This document shows positions 1 through 10,076 of a stretch of 64,000 bases of DNA, one piece after another. Below the pieces are notes generated by a model. The model worked only from the letters and a program-made list of their open reading frames with translations. It did no database searches and was not told where the DNA came from. The stretch spans positions 6,249,900-6,313,899 of the forward strand of contig JAJHZJ010000531.1 in assembly GCA_023548195.1 (NCBI GenBank), written 5' to 3'. The stretch is from Bettongia penicillata ogilbyi (lineage: Eukaryota; Chordata; Mammalia; Diprotodontia; Potoroidae). How positions within the stretch are numbered: the first letter of the stretch is position 1; every line of letters begins with the position of its first letter. A program made the translations under genes and the position numbers.

Positions 1-410
1 AAATCCTATATCTGGCATTCAAAGCCCTTCATAATATGGCCCCTTCCTACCTTTCCAGTCTTACACCCAACCCTGCCTCTCCACACCACTTTCACATACT
101 CTGGAATACAGTATTAGTGACCTCCTTACTGTTTCTCCCATAAAAGCACTCCATCTCCCTTCTTCAAGTATGTTCACTGCATATTCCTCATGCCTGGAAT
201 ATGCTCCTTCCTTATCTCCACCATCTGACTTCCTTGACTTCTTCAAGCCAGTTAAAATTCCACATTCTATGAAAAATCCTTGCTGATCCCCTTTGATGCC
301 AGTGCCTTCTTTCTACTGACTGTATCTTATCTATTCCATATATATCCTGTTTATACATAGTTGTTTTCATGTTTTATCCCGCATTAAACTGTGAGCTCCT
401 CAAGAGTAGA
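1..410 (+). mobile_element. L2 LINE 3' region, first part
   Basis: 'cattcaaagcccttcataatatgg', 'tcatgcctggaatatgctcc' and 'aaactgtgagctcctcaagag' are successive L2 3' landmarks. It continues at 736-825 after an insertion. Confidence 0.7.
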
Positions 411-735
411 GGCTATCTAATCGTAGCCATCTCTGAGGTAACAATGGAGAGGGAAGGGAAAAAGGGGGAAAAAAGAAAGTTACATGATAAAAGGAATAGC
501 AAGTTATACAAAATGGATTTGTGGTTTCATGTGCAATCATCTTATTTTTACTATACTCTTTTATGGAAATATTTGTTTATTCCATAAACTCAAAATAAAA
601 TAGATAATTAAAAATAGGTGCAAACAGAATCGTTGAACAGTAAAAATATTAATATGTAAAGTTTGCATTTTATCTTAAAGATAATAAAGAAACTTGAAAC
701 TTTTCAAGCAAAAAAAAATTAAGGGAGATTATCTT
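411..735 (+). mobile_element. Unclassified insertion in the L2, A-rich 3' end
   Basis: It splits the L2 between 'gagctcctcaagagtagaggct' and 'tctttctttgtatcccc'. The interior has a purine-rich start, 'tggtttcatgtgcaatcatc', an 'aaaataaaat' block and an A run (709-718). It may be an L1-type 3' end; class uncertain. Confidence 0.4.
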
Positions 736-825
736 GTCTTTCTTTGTATCCCCAGTTCTTAGCACTGTGCCTGGCTGTGCTAAGCACATAATACGCATTC
801 AATAAATGCTTATTGATTGATTATA
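736..825 (+). mobile_element. L2 LINE 3' terminus
   Basis: 'gtatccccagttcttagcactgtgcctggc' and '..caataaatgcttattgattga', the canonical L2 end. Confidence 0.75.
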
Positions 826-1194
826 GATAGAGAACTCTTCCAGATGTTCCTCTCTCAGAATGACATTGTGCTAACTAACCACAAAAGGGAAAAAAAACCC
901 AAATAAACAAAACGTTCCTGTTTTCCTCAAAATCACAAGCAACTGAATTGTCAACCCATAAAGCTTATCAATTTGGATCTAGATCTTGAAAATTGCACCT
1001 AGATAATTGAAAATGAACAACAAAATGGGCCCAGGATTGAATAGGAGGAGAAGATTGTAAAAGAGCATAGTTTATTAGTGATCCCAACCTTCATCCTGAA
1101 ACAAAAGACCAATCTTTTGAATACCAACCTTCTTCCAATATTTTTTATAAGACATCAGGTCATGACAATCTCCCAAGGATTAAAGTTGAATATG
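826..1194. other. No gene or clear repeat seen
   Basis: AT-rich sequence between the L2 end and the CR1 fragment; no frame over 60 codons with protein-like composition. Confidence 0.5.
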
Positions 1195-1410
1195 TCCAGA
1201 CCCTAGCAATAGTCATTAATGATTCATCTTAGAGGGAGGACTTGGGTGGACTGCCCCAGGTGTCTGTGCTTGACCCTGTGCTGTTGAACATTTTTATTAG
1301 TGACCTGAGTTAGGAAGAATTGGCATACTTAACCAAATTTGCAAATGACACAAAACTGAGAGGAAAAACTAACATACTGGGCACAGGGATTATAGTCAAA
1401 AAGATTTCTG
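1195..1410 (+). mobile_element. CR1/L3 LINE RT fragment
   Basis: Translates as DPVLLNIFISDLS...LAYLTKFANDTKL, the CR1-type RT motif where FADDTKL is expected; the second aspartate box is broken. Confidence 0.55.
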
Positions 1411-1424
1411 TGTTCTAGACCAGG

Positions 1425-1540
1425 TGTTGGCAAACTATAGGCTGCAAATCAAATCCATACCGCCACCTGTTTTGTATGGCCTACAAGATAAGAATTGTTT
1501 CTTTGAACATTGAGCCAAACCTAATAAGGTGAAATATACT
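1425..1540 (+). mobile_element. hAT-type MITE fragment
   Basis: 'ccaggtgttggcaaactataggctgcaaatcaaatcc..ccacctgttttgtatggcctacaagataagaa' follows a widely shared mammalian hAT non-autonomous consensus. The right end is not found. Confidence 0.4.
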
Positions 1541-2775
1541 TCAGTATTTCAAAAGATCCTTTGATGAATTTGTGGGCACAACTGACCTTAGTGTGGGCAA
1601 ACTGTCAAAGACATGGACCACAACCCATCAGTACCAGCTTGTGGGCAACTCTTATTTAAATGATCCCATAAATCCTCTAAGAAGAGCATTAGGGAGTTCA
1701 CCCAATGTGCTAAAAGATATTTCCTCTAGAGCTCTAGACATTGTATGCATATTGGTTGTACCTAACCCTAATTATATTATTGTCCCCTCTTTTCAGTCTT
1801 TGATGATATCCTTTATTCTATTTCTATTGTGTAATTAATTCTTCATTAGTACAGTAATATGCCATAGCTTACTTATGGCAACCTACACCTCTCTGTTGCC
1901 CTCTGGGCGATCCCCAACTTAATTCTTCAGAAACTAATACTCCCTGACAAATCCATGTGGTGTCTTCTGAGGAATATTGGTATTAGAAAGATGGATCTTT
2001 GTTTCAGAGAGAAGTTGGGGTTGTTATAAACATTTTGAAATATCATGAAGGTAATCCAGCTCACTCTCTACCCAGTCTTCTATTCTGGGTGTACTGTCTG
2101 TTTAAGATACATGGACTAACAGGTGATCTCTATGAACCATCTACATCACATGGCATATCATTGTCCTGACAATAAGCATTCTTTATCCACTAGGTTTTTC
2201 TGCGTAAATAGTTAGGCTTAATTTTTTATGGATCGCATTTAAAATGCTTTAATGCCTGGCTTGTTGCCTATTTCCCAATCTCCGTCTCCTTTCAGTCATT
2301 GTCGTTTCAGTCAGCTTCTGTTTTTCCTTGCATTAATCTTTGTCGAAACGCTCTCCATTTCTCTTCACTCCATTTCACTTTTTGGGAGATTTTAAAAACT
2401 GCATTCAAATTACTTTACCCCACTCTCAAACCTGTGATTTTTTGCACTTAACTTAAATTTTTCTTTAATTCTTGAAGTGACTCCTTCATTCTACTGAACT
2501 TATCTCCTCTTTGTGTTGGTCTTAGAGCTACTTTTGTTCTCATTTCTCCTGGCACTTTTTTTCTTTTCTTCCTCCTTAACTAATTTTTTAAATTACAAGA
2601 AACAGTTTTCTTGATGCTGTTTATTTTCCACACTGTTGTCATTTCCTGATATACCCTTTCCCCATTGAACCCTCCCTTCTGAAAAAAATGAATAGTTAAG
2701 CAAAACCAAGTAACAAAACAATTATGTCTGCTGGTGCATGCAGTATTCTGAGTGTCTACCTCCCCTTTTTATTCC
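1541..2775. other. Unassigned sequence
   Basis: Pyrimidine-rich in 2230-2580. A frame at 1572-1838 is open for 88 codons but has no recognisable motif and low-complexity ends. No repeat recognised with confidence. Confidence 0.5.
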
Positions 2776-3205
2776 TGGTAAATAATTTTTTTTTTTACCA
2801 TTCATTTTTAAATTTTGAATTCCAAATTCTCCCCCCTCTCCAGTCCATTCCCCACCCAATGAGACAGCACAGAAATGATACCTATTATATATGTGAAGTC
2901 ATGCAAAACATTTCCATATTATCCATGTTGCAAAAAAAGCAAGAAAAATAAAGTTTAAATAAAGCTCCAATGTGCACTCAAAGTTCATCAGTTCTCTGTC
3001 TCTGGAGGTGAATAGCTTTGTTCATGATGAGTTCTTTGGAATTGTCGTGGATCATTCTCTTGATCAGAGTAGTTAAGTCTTTCACAGTTGACCATCATTA
3101 CATTATTGCTATTACTACATATAATGTTCTCCTGGTTCTGCTCTCTTCTTTTTGCCTCAGTTCATCATCTACTGCCCTACTAAGATGGAGAGAAGGATGT
3201 TCCAT
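2776..3205 (-). mobile_element. L1 3' end
   Basis: Antisense 3'UTR modules as at 49540-49900: 'aattctcccccctctcc', 'catgcaaaacatttcc', 'gttcatcagttctctg', 'gtctttcacagttga'. Severely 5' truncated. Confidence 0.6.
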
Positions 3206-3805
3206 CATCTGTTTTCCTTGACAAAGATTGAATTTTACAGAAGTTTAGCTGACTTCTAGTTTTCTAAAATAGTTTTCTTTCTATCCTGAGTACTTAGCAT
3301 AGTATTTCTGGCTTATTGATGAATTAATAGTTGGAAACACCTTTCAGTTTTTATTTGTTTTTTTTCTTTGTTCTTGGTGTGTACATACTCTGTAGAATGA
3401 CTTGAGGGGTTTTGAGAAAGCCCTTCTACCTGAAAATTTTCTCCTATTAATCATCATGCCTGATATTATACCATTAGAGATTTGTTCCTATGTGTTTGAA
3501 ATCTTTTTCATTCCTCAAAAGTCCCCTTAAATGCGAAAAAAAAGATTTACAATATATACTACTTCAAGCCCTTCTCAGTTAACAGTTCAAAGAAAATTAG
3601 AGAAGCCTATCTAAAGGTGACATTTAGTTGATCCAAAAACCTGCAAGGAGGATATAGAAGATAGGGGTGAGGTTTGATGCCTGTGGAGGGAATTGAGTTG
3701 ATGAGTATGTTAAGAAAATGTTTACTTAACAGCTTGGCTTTACAATTTTGTCTAGGGCCAGGCCAGTGGGTCACATAAGAATATTCAGTGATGTGTCTGC
3801 TGAAG
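3206..3805. other. Unassigned sequence
   Basis: No gene. AT-rich up to the CORE-SINE. Confidence 0.5.
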
Positions 3806-4066
3806 GCAGCTAGATAGCCCAGTAGATACAATGTTAGACTTGAGATCTGGAAAATCTTATTTCAGATCCTGCCTCAGATACTTTGTAGCAGTGCAATTTT
3901 AGAAAAATCCCTTAATCTCTCCTAGCCTTGGTTTCCTCCTCTGTAAGACGGGGATGGCAATAATGGTATCTACTTCATAAAGTTGTTTTGAGGATCAAAT
4001 GAGATAACAAGAGTAAAGTGCTTTGCAAACCTTAAAGCAATATAGAAATGCTAGTTGTTATTATTG
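3806..4066 (+). mobile_element. tRNA-headed CORE-SINE (marsupial type)
   Basis: Head 'ggcagctagatagcccagtagata', middle 'tcagatcctgcctcagatac', CORE-like 'gttttgaggatcaaatgagataac' and a TTATTATT end. The head is a marsupial SINE with an internal Pol III promoter derived from a tRNA. Confidence 0.65.
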
Positions 4067-4079
4067 AATGGATAAATGA

Positions 4080-4245
4080 ATGAATTGGTATATTTTGGAA
4101 AGAACATTAGATTTGGAGTTAGCTCAGTCTTATACAACCTTGGAGATGTCACATCCATTTAGGCTAGAATTTCTTCCTCTAAAAAACGTAGGGATTGAAC
4201 TAGATGATATCTAAGAGACTTTCCAGTTCTAAATCTGCAAACGAA
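4080..4245 (+). repeat. MIR/THER-like SINE
   Basis: 'gggattgaactagatgatatctaag' then 'ttccagttctaaatctg' is the standard MIR-family tail. Confidence 0.5.
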
Positions 4246-4324
4246 TAAATGAATAAGATAATGCCCTAAATGAACTTGCTGAATATGATCACTTGGGCAC
4301 ACTGTTTCATTGATTCATACATAT

Positions 4325-4470
4325 GTTTTAGGACTGGGAGAGACCCTAACAATCATGGCCCTGCCAGAGGAGGAAACGAGGACCCAAACTGATTAAATGA
4401 CTTGCCCAATATCATATAAATAGTAAACAGAAGACGGGATGTTCAGCATCTCTGGCTGAAAGATTCTTAG
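4325..4470 (-). repeat. MIR/L2-derived fragment
   Basis: 'gaggaaacgaggacccaaactgattaaatgacttgccc' is the antisense MIR/SINE core. Confidence 0.45.
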
Positions 4471-4499
4471 GTACAAAAGGATATTAATAAAGCCTTCTT

Positions 4500-4699
4500 T
4501 TTAAATAGGTGCCCAGGGAAGTCATCTCTTCATTTCCCACCCAAGTGTACTCCTCTGGACTTCATCATGCCCCATACTAGAATACCTTTCCCCTTACCCC
4601 AACACATACTATCATTTTACAGTTTCATTTTATTTGTTGTCTTTCCCACATTAGACCATTTGCTTCCTGAGGGCAGGAATTTTCTTTTGCTTTTTAAAA
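4500..4699 (+). mobile_element. L2 LINE fragment (left of the nested stack)
   Basis: 'catactagaatacctttcccc', 'ccacattagaccatttgcttcctgagggcaggaattttcttttgc'. Its missing end is found at 11356-11420. Confidence 0.65.
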
Positions 4700-6473
4700 C
4701 TGTTTTTATTTTTCATTTTTAACACAGTTCATATCACATAAAACAATTCCAACCTTTGGTCAGGTGATATATCTTTTAAAGCATTTACAATATGGACCAA
4801 AAATGAATTTTTTTATTTTTTTAACATTATCCAACTGAGATACAAATAATAACTATGTATGCTAACTTTATAAGCCCTTGACCTAATTGTCTCCACAGTA
4901 TTACTAAGAATTAGAGGACCCTACCTTATTGTTGTTGGTCTAAAGTCCTAAACTTAATAGCTTAATGTTAGACTTGACCTCGAATGTTCCCCTACCAACA
5001 ATCCATAATTTAATTCATCTGGTATTAAGCTTACAAACCTTTTGACTATAGGAAATTGCCACTAAGAGTAGGGACATTGCAGGGAAAAATATATCTCCCC
5101 AACTTCATGTCAGTTCCAGGCAGGAGTAGATTATCAACTTGCATTCAGTGAGGCTTAGAGTCTGCCAGATGTCAGTGGGGAAACTGAGTTAGGAGAATCC
5201 TACCTCAGCCCAGGCTGAACAGCCACTCCCCCACCCTTCCCATGAGATCACCTTTTTCAGTCCATACCAGCATCTCACAGGCTTACTGGCATCATGAATT
5301 GGAGACTCAGACCGCCTTTCTTGCTATCCATACCTGGAGTTAGACTCAGAAGAACAGTCATTTAATAGTCCCATAGCATCTTAAAATAGCAAGTTCCAAT
5401 GACCAGGTTTCAGATATGACTATAATTTCATATTGTCTAAGGAACATCTTTTGAGGCAAGTCTTAAGTGGCCTACATGCCTTTCTATACCTGTTCTAGTT
5501 CCTGCTTAAATAACAATCATAAAACCAAATTTACCATTAAAATCTTAACTTTTCCATCAATGCCAAATTTTACCCAAAGTTACCTGCCTCTAGGACATTT
5601 AGACTAAAATTCATTTCCCCAATCTAAAGATGTCTCTGATTTAGTATCAGTAATTCAGTCAATTGTTTTAATACCAATTGCTTTTACATCACTTTGTAAC
5701 ATGTCCAATTTTTCTCCCCATCTCTCCCCTCCCCCCACTCCTTAATTCCTTGCCTTCTGATTACCCCTTCCTTCAATGAGCACTCCGCTCTATCACACCC
5801 CACCCTTCTCTTATCCCTGTCTTCTCCCTTTTCTTGTAGGGCAAGATAAATTTCTGTACCCCATTATCTGCGTTTCTTATTTCCCAGTTATATGCAATAA
5901 TAATTCTCAACATGTGTTTCTAATACTTTGAATTCCACCTTCTCTCCCTCCCTCCCTCCCTACCCATCCCCACTGAGAAGGCAAGCAATTCAATACAGGC
6001 TATATATGTGTTGTTTTGCAAAAGACTTCCATAATAATCATGTTGTGTAATACTAACTGTATTTCCTCTCTATCCTACTCTATCCCCCCCTTATTTATTT
6101 ATTCCCCCATTTGACCTTGTTCCTTCCCAAAAGTGTTTATCTCTAGTTACTCCCTTCTCCCATTTGACCTCCCTTCTATCTTTCCCCTCATCTCACTTGT
6201 CACCTCCTCCCCTACTTTCCTCTAGCATAAGATAGATTTTCATACCAAATTTAGTATTTCCTCCTTAAGCCATATGTGGAGAAAGTAGCTTCACTTTTCC
6301 CCTCTCCTCTTCTCCCTTTTCTCCTCCATTGAAGAAGATTTTTTAAAATCTCTTTTATGAATTATAGCCTGTCCCATTCCATTTTTCTCTTTTTCCTCTC
6401 AGTATTTTCCTCCCTTACACTTTAATTTTTATTTTATATATTGATTCAATATAGCCTATACTCTCTGTCTATA

Positions 6474-6478
<5 letters not shown>

Positions 6479-6504
<26 letters not shown>
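6479..6504. repeat. (TG)n microsatellite
   Basis: About 13 units, in the 3'UTR of the old HAL1. Confidence 0.9.
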
Positions 6505-6631
6505 ACAGTCCTTCCACCTACCCAAATACTTAGAAAAGTCTCAAGAGTAATAAATATTTTCTTTCCATGTAGGAATGTAAACAGTTCAGCTTTAGAAAGT
6601 ATTTTATGATTTCTCTTTCCTGTTTACCTTT

Positions 6632-7015
6632 TCAAGCTTCTCTTGATTCTTGTGTTTGAAAGTCAAATTTTCTATACAGTTCTGGTCTTTTCAACATAAA
6701 TGTTTGAAAGTCCTCTATATCATTGAATGACCATTTGTTCCCTTGAAGTATTATACTCAGTTTTGCTGGGTAGGTGATTCTTGGTTTTAATCCCAGTTCC
6801 TTTGACTTCTGGAATATCCTTTTCCAAGCCCTTTGATACCTTAATGTTGAAGCTGCCAGATTCTGTGTAATCCTGATTGTATTTTCACAATACTCAAATT
6901 GTTTCTTTCTAGCTGCTTGCAGTATTTTCTCCTTGACCTTGGAACTCTGAAATCTGGCCACAATATTCCTAGGAGTTTCTCTTTTCAGGTCTCTTTCAGG
7001 AGGTGATTGGTGGAT

Positions 7016-7017
<2 letters not shown>
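6632..7017 (-). pseudogene. ORF1 C-terminal half of the old HAL1
   Basis: Open for about 128 codons: SPPERDLKRETP, RNIVARFQ (RNP1-like), TIRITQNLAAS, ITYPAKLSIIL, MLKRPELYRKFDFQ. It is the continuation of the fragment at 10088-10264. The apparent N-terminal run of KKER units in this frame is only the translated (CTTT)n tail of the younger insertion. Confidence 0.75.
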
Positions 7018-7071
<54 letters not shown>

Positions 7072-7094
7072 TTTTTCTTTCTTTCTTTCTTTCT
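7017..7094. repeat. (CTTT)n microsatellite
   Basis: About 19 tetranucleotide units with one interruption, seeded from the A-rich tail of the young HAL1 and merging with its target-site duplication. It is followed by (ATTC/ATTT)n. Confidence 0.9.
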
Positions 7095-7949
7095 TCATTC
7101 ATTCATTTATTTATTTATTTAGCTTTTTACATTCATTTTCACAAAATTTTGGGTTCCAAATTTTCTCCCCTTTTCTCCCCTCCCCCCACCCCAATACCCC
7201 AAGCAATCTAATTTTCCCTATCTCCAATCTGTCCTCTCTTCTGTCATCCCTCCCTTCCCTTGTCTCCATCTTCTCTTTTCTCCTGTAGGGCCAGATGACT
7301 TTCTATTCCTCATTAACTGTATGTCTTCTTTCCTAGTTGCAACAACAATACTAAACAATTGTTCCTAAAACTTTGAGTTCCAAATTCTCCCCATCCCTCC
7401 CTCCCTACCCATTCCCTTTGGGAAGGCAGGCAATTCATTATAGGCCATATCTGTGTAGCTTTGCAAATGACCTTCCTGATAGTCGTGTTGTGTAAGACTA
7501 ACTGAATTACCATCCCTCCTAACCTGCCCCTCATTGTTTCTCTTCTGTCTTTTGATCCTGTCCCTCCCCAAGTGTTGACTTTCAATTACTCCCTCCTCCC
7601 TTTGCCCTCCCTTCCATCATCTCCCCCCCCCGCAATATCTCCTTCTCTCCCGCTTTCTTATACTGTAAGATAGGTTTTCATACCAAAATGAGTGTGCATT
7701 TCACTCCTTCGTTTAGTCAAATGTGATGAGGGTAAACTTCTTGTTTGTTTGTTTTTTTTTTCCCTCAGCTCTCCTCTTTTTCCCTCCACTAAAAAAATCT
7801 CCTACTTGCCTCTTAAATGACATATAGTTACCCCCTTCCATTTCCCCCTCTTTCCTCTCACTACATTTCTCTCTCACCATTTACCTTAATTTCTTTTAAG
7901 GTATGGTCCCATCCTATTCAGTTCAATCTGTGCTCTCTGTCTCTGCATG

Positions 7950-7999
7950 TGAATGCATGTGTGTATGTGTGTGCATGCGTGTACATGTGTATGTGTGGT
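7950..7999. repeat. Degenerate (TG)n in the young HAL1 3'UTR
   Basis: tgtg/tatg mixture at the same HAL1 position as the pure (TG)n runs of the other copies. Confidence 0.7.
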
Positions 8000-8131
8000 C
8001 CCACCAACTACCCCAATACTGAAAAGTTTTAAGAGTTAGAAATATTGTCTTTCCCTGTAGGAATGTGAACAGTTCATTTCTGGTAAGTCCCTTAATACTT
8101 CTCTTTGCTGTTTACTTTTTCATGCTTCTTC

Positions 8132-9238
8132 TCATTCTTGTGTTTGAAAGTCAAATTTTCTTTTCAGCTCTGGTCTTTTCATTAAGAATGATTGAAAGTC
8201 CTCTGTTTCATTGAAAGACCATATTTTCCCTTGAAGTATTATACTCAGTTTAGCTGGGTAGGTGATTCTTGGTTTCAGTCCTAGTTCCTTTGCCTTCTGG
8301 AATATCCTATTCCACGCCCTTCCATCCCTTAATGTAGAAGCTGCTAGATCTTGAGTTATCCTGATTGTATTTCCACAGTACTGGAATTGTTTCTTTCTAG
8401 CTGCTTGCAAGATTTTTTCCTTGAGCTGGGAGTTCTGGAATTTGGCCACAATGTTCCTAGGAGTTTCTCTTTTTGGATCTCTTTCAGGTGGCGATCGATG
8501 GATTCTTTCAATACTTATTTTGCCCTCTGGTTGTAGAATGTCAGGGCAGTTTTCCTTGATAATTTCATGCAAGATGATGTCTAGGCTCTTTTTGTGATCA
8601 TGGCTTTCAGGTAGTCCCATAATTTTTAAATTGTCTCTCCTGGATCTATTTTCCAGGTCTGTTGTTTTTCCCATGAGATATTTCACATTCTCTTCCATTT
8701 TTTCGTTCTTTTGGTTTTGTTTGGTGATTTCTTGGTTTCTCGTAAAGTCATTAGACTCCATCTGTTCCATTCTAATTTTGAGAGAACTATTAAATTCAGT
8801 GAGCTTTTGAGCCTCTTTTTCCATTTGGCTCATTCTGCTTTTGAATGCATTCTTCTCCTCAGTGGCTTTTTGAACCTCTTTTGCCAATTGAGTGAGCCTA
8901 TTTTTCAAGGTGTTAATTTCCTCAGCATTTTTTTGGGTCTCCTTTACCAAGGTATTGACCTGTTTTTCATATTCTTCTTGCATCTTTGTCATTTCTCTTC
9001 CCAGTCTTTCCTCCACCTGTCTAACTTGCTTTTCAAAATCCTTTTTAAGCTCTTCCAAGGCCTGAGCCCACCCGACACCCCCCTGGGGTGTCTGGGCTAC
9101 TGAGGCCCTGCCCTCCATGTCTTTCCCTGATGGCAAGAATACGTTCTCGTCCTCGCCATCAGATCCGAAGGTCGGGATCATTTGCACTTGTTGGAAAAAA
9201 CTCTCTATAGTCTTATTTTTCTTCCCTTTTCTAGGCAT
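8132..9238 (-). CDS. Intact L1-type ORF1 protein of a half-L1 (HAL1) retrotransposon
   Basis: A full 368-codon frame with no stops. By family knowledge ORF1p is an RNA-binding trimeric chaperone that coats its own transcript in cytoplasmic RNPs. Visible parts: a basic start (MPRKGKKNKT), a long heptad coiled coil at about residues 60-200 (repeated MEKEAQKLTE-type units), an RRM at about 202-285 with NLKIMGLPES and RNIVAKFQNS as the RNP-like strands, and a C-terminal domain at about 288-345 (TIRITQDLAAS, ITYPAKLSIIL). It is slightly longer than human ORF1p (338 residues). No ORF2 follows: the sequence runs straight into a 3'UTR and tail, which defines a HAL1 copy rather than a complete L1. Mobilisation would therefore need reverse transcriptase in trans. 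The open frame and clean target-site duplication suggest a fairly recent insertion. Confidence 0.9.
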   Translation of the reverse strand: MPRKGKKNKTIESFFQQVQMIPTFGSDGEDENVFLPSGKDMEGRASVAQTPQGGVGWAQALEELKKDFEKQVRQVEERLGREMTKMQEEYEKQVNTLVKETQKNAEEINTLKNRLTQLAKEVQKATEEKNAFKSRMSQMEKEAQKLTEFNSSLKIRMEQMESNDFTRNQEITKQNQKNEKMEENVKYLMGKTTDLENRSRRDNLKIMGLPESHDHKKSLDIILHEIIKENCPDILQPEGKISIERIHRSPPERDPKRETPRNIVAKFQNSQLKEKILQAARKKQFQYCGNTIRITQDLAASTLRDGRAWNRIFQKAKELGLKPRITYPAKLSIILQGKIWSFNETEDFQSFLMKRPELKRKFDFQTQE

Positions 9239-10076
9239 TTTCCCAGCCAGTTACTTGACTTCTGAGATTCCTTTCCACCTCCGCCTGGATCCGCCCAGCT
9301 AGTGCTTGGCCTCTGAGATTCAAATGCACTTTCCGCAGCAAGCTTTAGTTCTGGCGCAGGGGTGGGGGCAGGGCCGCCTCCCAAACTCGGTCCCTCAGGG
9401 GCTTTCTGCAGAGACTTTCAGGAACGGAGCGGGTGGGGGCGGGGTGGGGGGCCCACCTCCTATGCTCAGCTCCCTCAGGGGTTTTATTCAGAGGCCTTCA
9501 GTAGTAGAGCGGGGTGGGGGCAGGGCCGTCTCCCCGGCTCAGCTCCCTCAGGTTGGAAAGACCTTCAGTATTGAAGATCCTACCTGCTGCTGGGGGATTC
9601 CTGAGTCCTGGGCCGCTGCCACCTCAGCCGCCGCCCACGCCTCTGCCTCCGCCGCTTCCTGCCCCCGTCTCTGCCGCCACCGCTTGCTCCCGAGGGGGCC
9701 CGAGTCACGGAGACGCTCCGCTCCCCTCCCCTCGCCCAGCCTTCTTTCTCACTGACCTGTAGCTTCTGTGGGCGGAGGGACTTTCCCGGCTGCCGGAGCT
9801 TCCCCCGGAGCTTCCCTCTCTGAAGCCTGCTCAGGTCAGCTTCTCTGCGGCCACGGCCCAGGCAGCACTGGGGGTGGGGTCCGCTTTCCAGGGCGTGATG
9901 GACCCCGGGGACGGCTCTCCAGGGCTCAGTGGAACGGAAATCTCTTCCCCTATGTTTATGCACCCCCTGCAGTGATTCAGAATTTATGGGGATCTCCTTT
10001 TACCTCAATTCTATGGGTTGTGGGCTCGGAGCTCATAAATGTGCGTCCTTCTACTCCGCCATCTTGGCTCCGCCCC
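9239..10076 (-). promoter_or_regulatory. CpG-rich 5'UTR/promoter region of the young HAL1
   Basis: This is the most GC- and CpG-rich block of the window. It begins with an AAGATGGC box (YY1-like, known to position L1 transcription starts) and contains three diverged tandem units at about 9353-9570, each carrying GTGGGGGC..GG and CTCAGCTCCCTCAGG. It should not be mistaken for a host gene CpG island. Confidence 0.6.
9353..9570 (-). repeat. Three ~70-82 bp tandem units in the HAL1 5'UTR
   Basis: The motif GTGGGGGC recurs at about 9362, 9432 and 9514, each followed by a GG-rich run, then (C)TCAGCTCCCTCAGG or a variant, then a CTTTCAG/CCTTCAG block. The layout resembles promoter monomers known in mouse L1. 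Confidence 0.55.

Larger units (their letters stand above)
7022..10076 (-). mobile_element. Full-length young HAL1 (half-L1) retrotransposon
   Basis: In sense order: the 5' end starts GGGGCGGAGCCAAGATGGCG at 10076 (a YY1-like AAGATGGC site as in L1 promoters), then a GC- and CpG-rich 5'UTR (9239-10076), intact ORF1 (8132-9238), a purine-rich 3'UTR and a GAAA-rich tail that has grown into a (CTTT)n array on the plus strand. It is flanked by an 11-bp target-site duplication TGGATTCTTTC at 7011-7021 and 10077-10087. It sits inside ORF1 of an older HAL1 on the same strand: the older frame stops at ...INIERI on the right and resumes ERIHQSPPERD on the left. Confidence 0.85.

Noticed and set aside
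7007..7288. Phenylalanine/serine-rich plus-strand frame, and the opposing KKER-rich N-terminus at 7018-7102
   Set aside because: Both are translations of the (CTTT)n array and the T/C-rich HAL1 3'UTR.
8351..9302. Plus-strand frames opposite the HAL1 ORF1
   Set aside because: Shadows of the real 368-codon frame.
9306..9963. Long overlapping frames on both strands, rich in Gly, Pro, Arg and Ala
   Set aside because: They lie in the GC-rich HAL1 5'UTR where stops are rare; no motif, and known ORF1 lies next to them on the minus strand.
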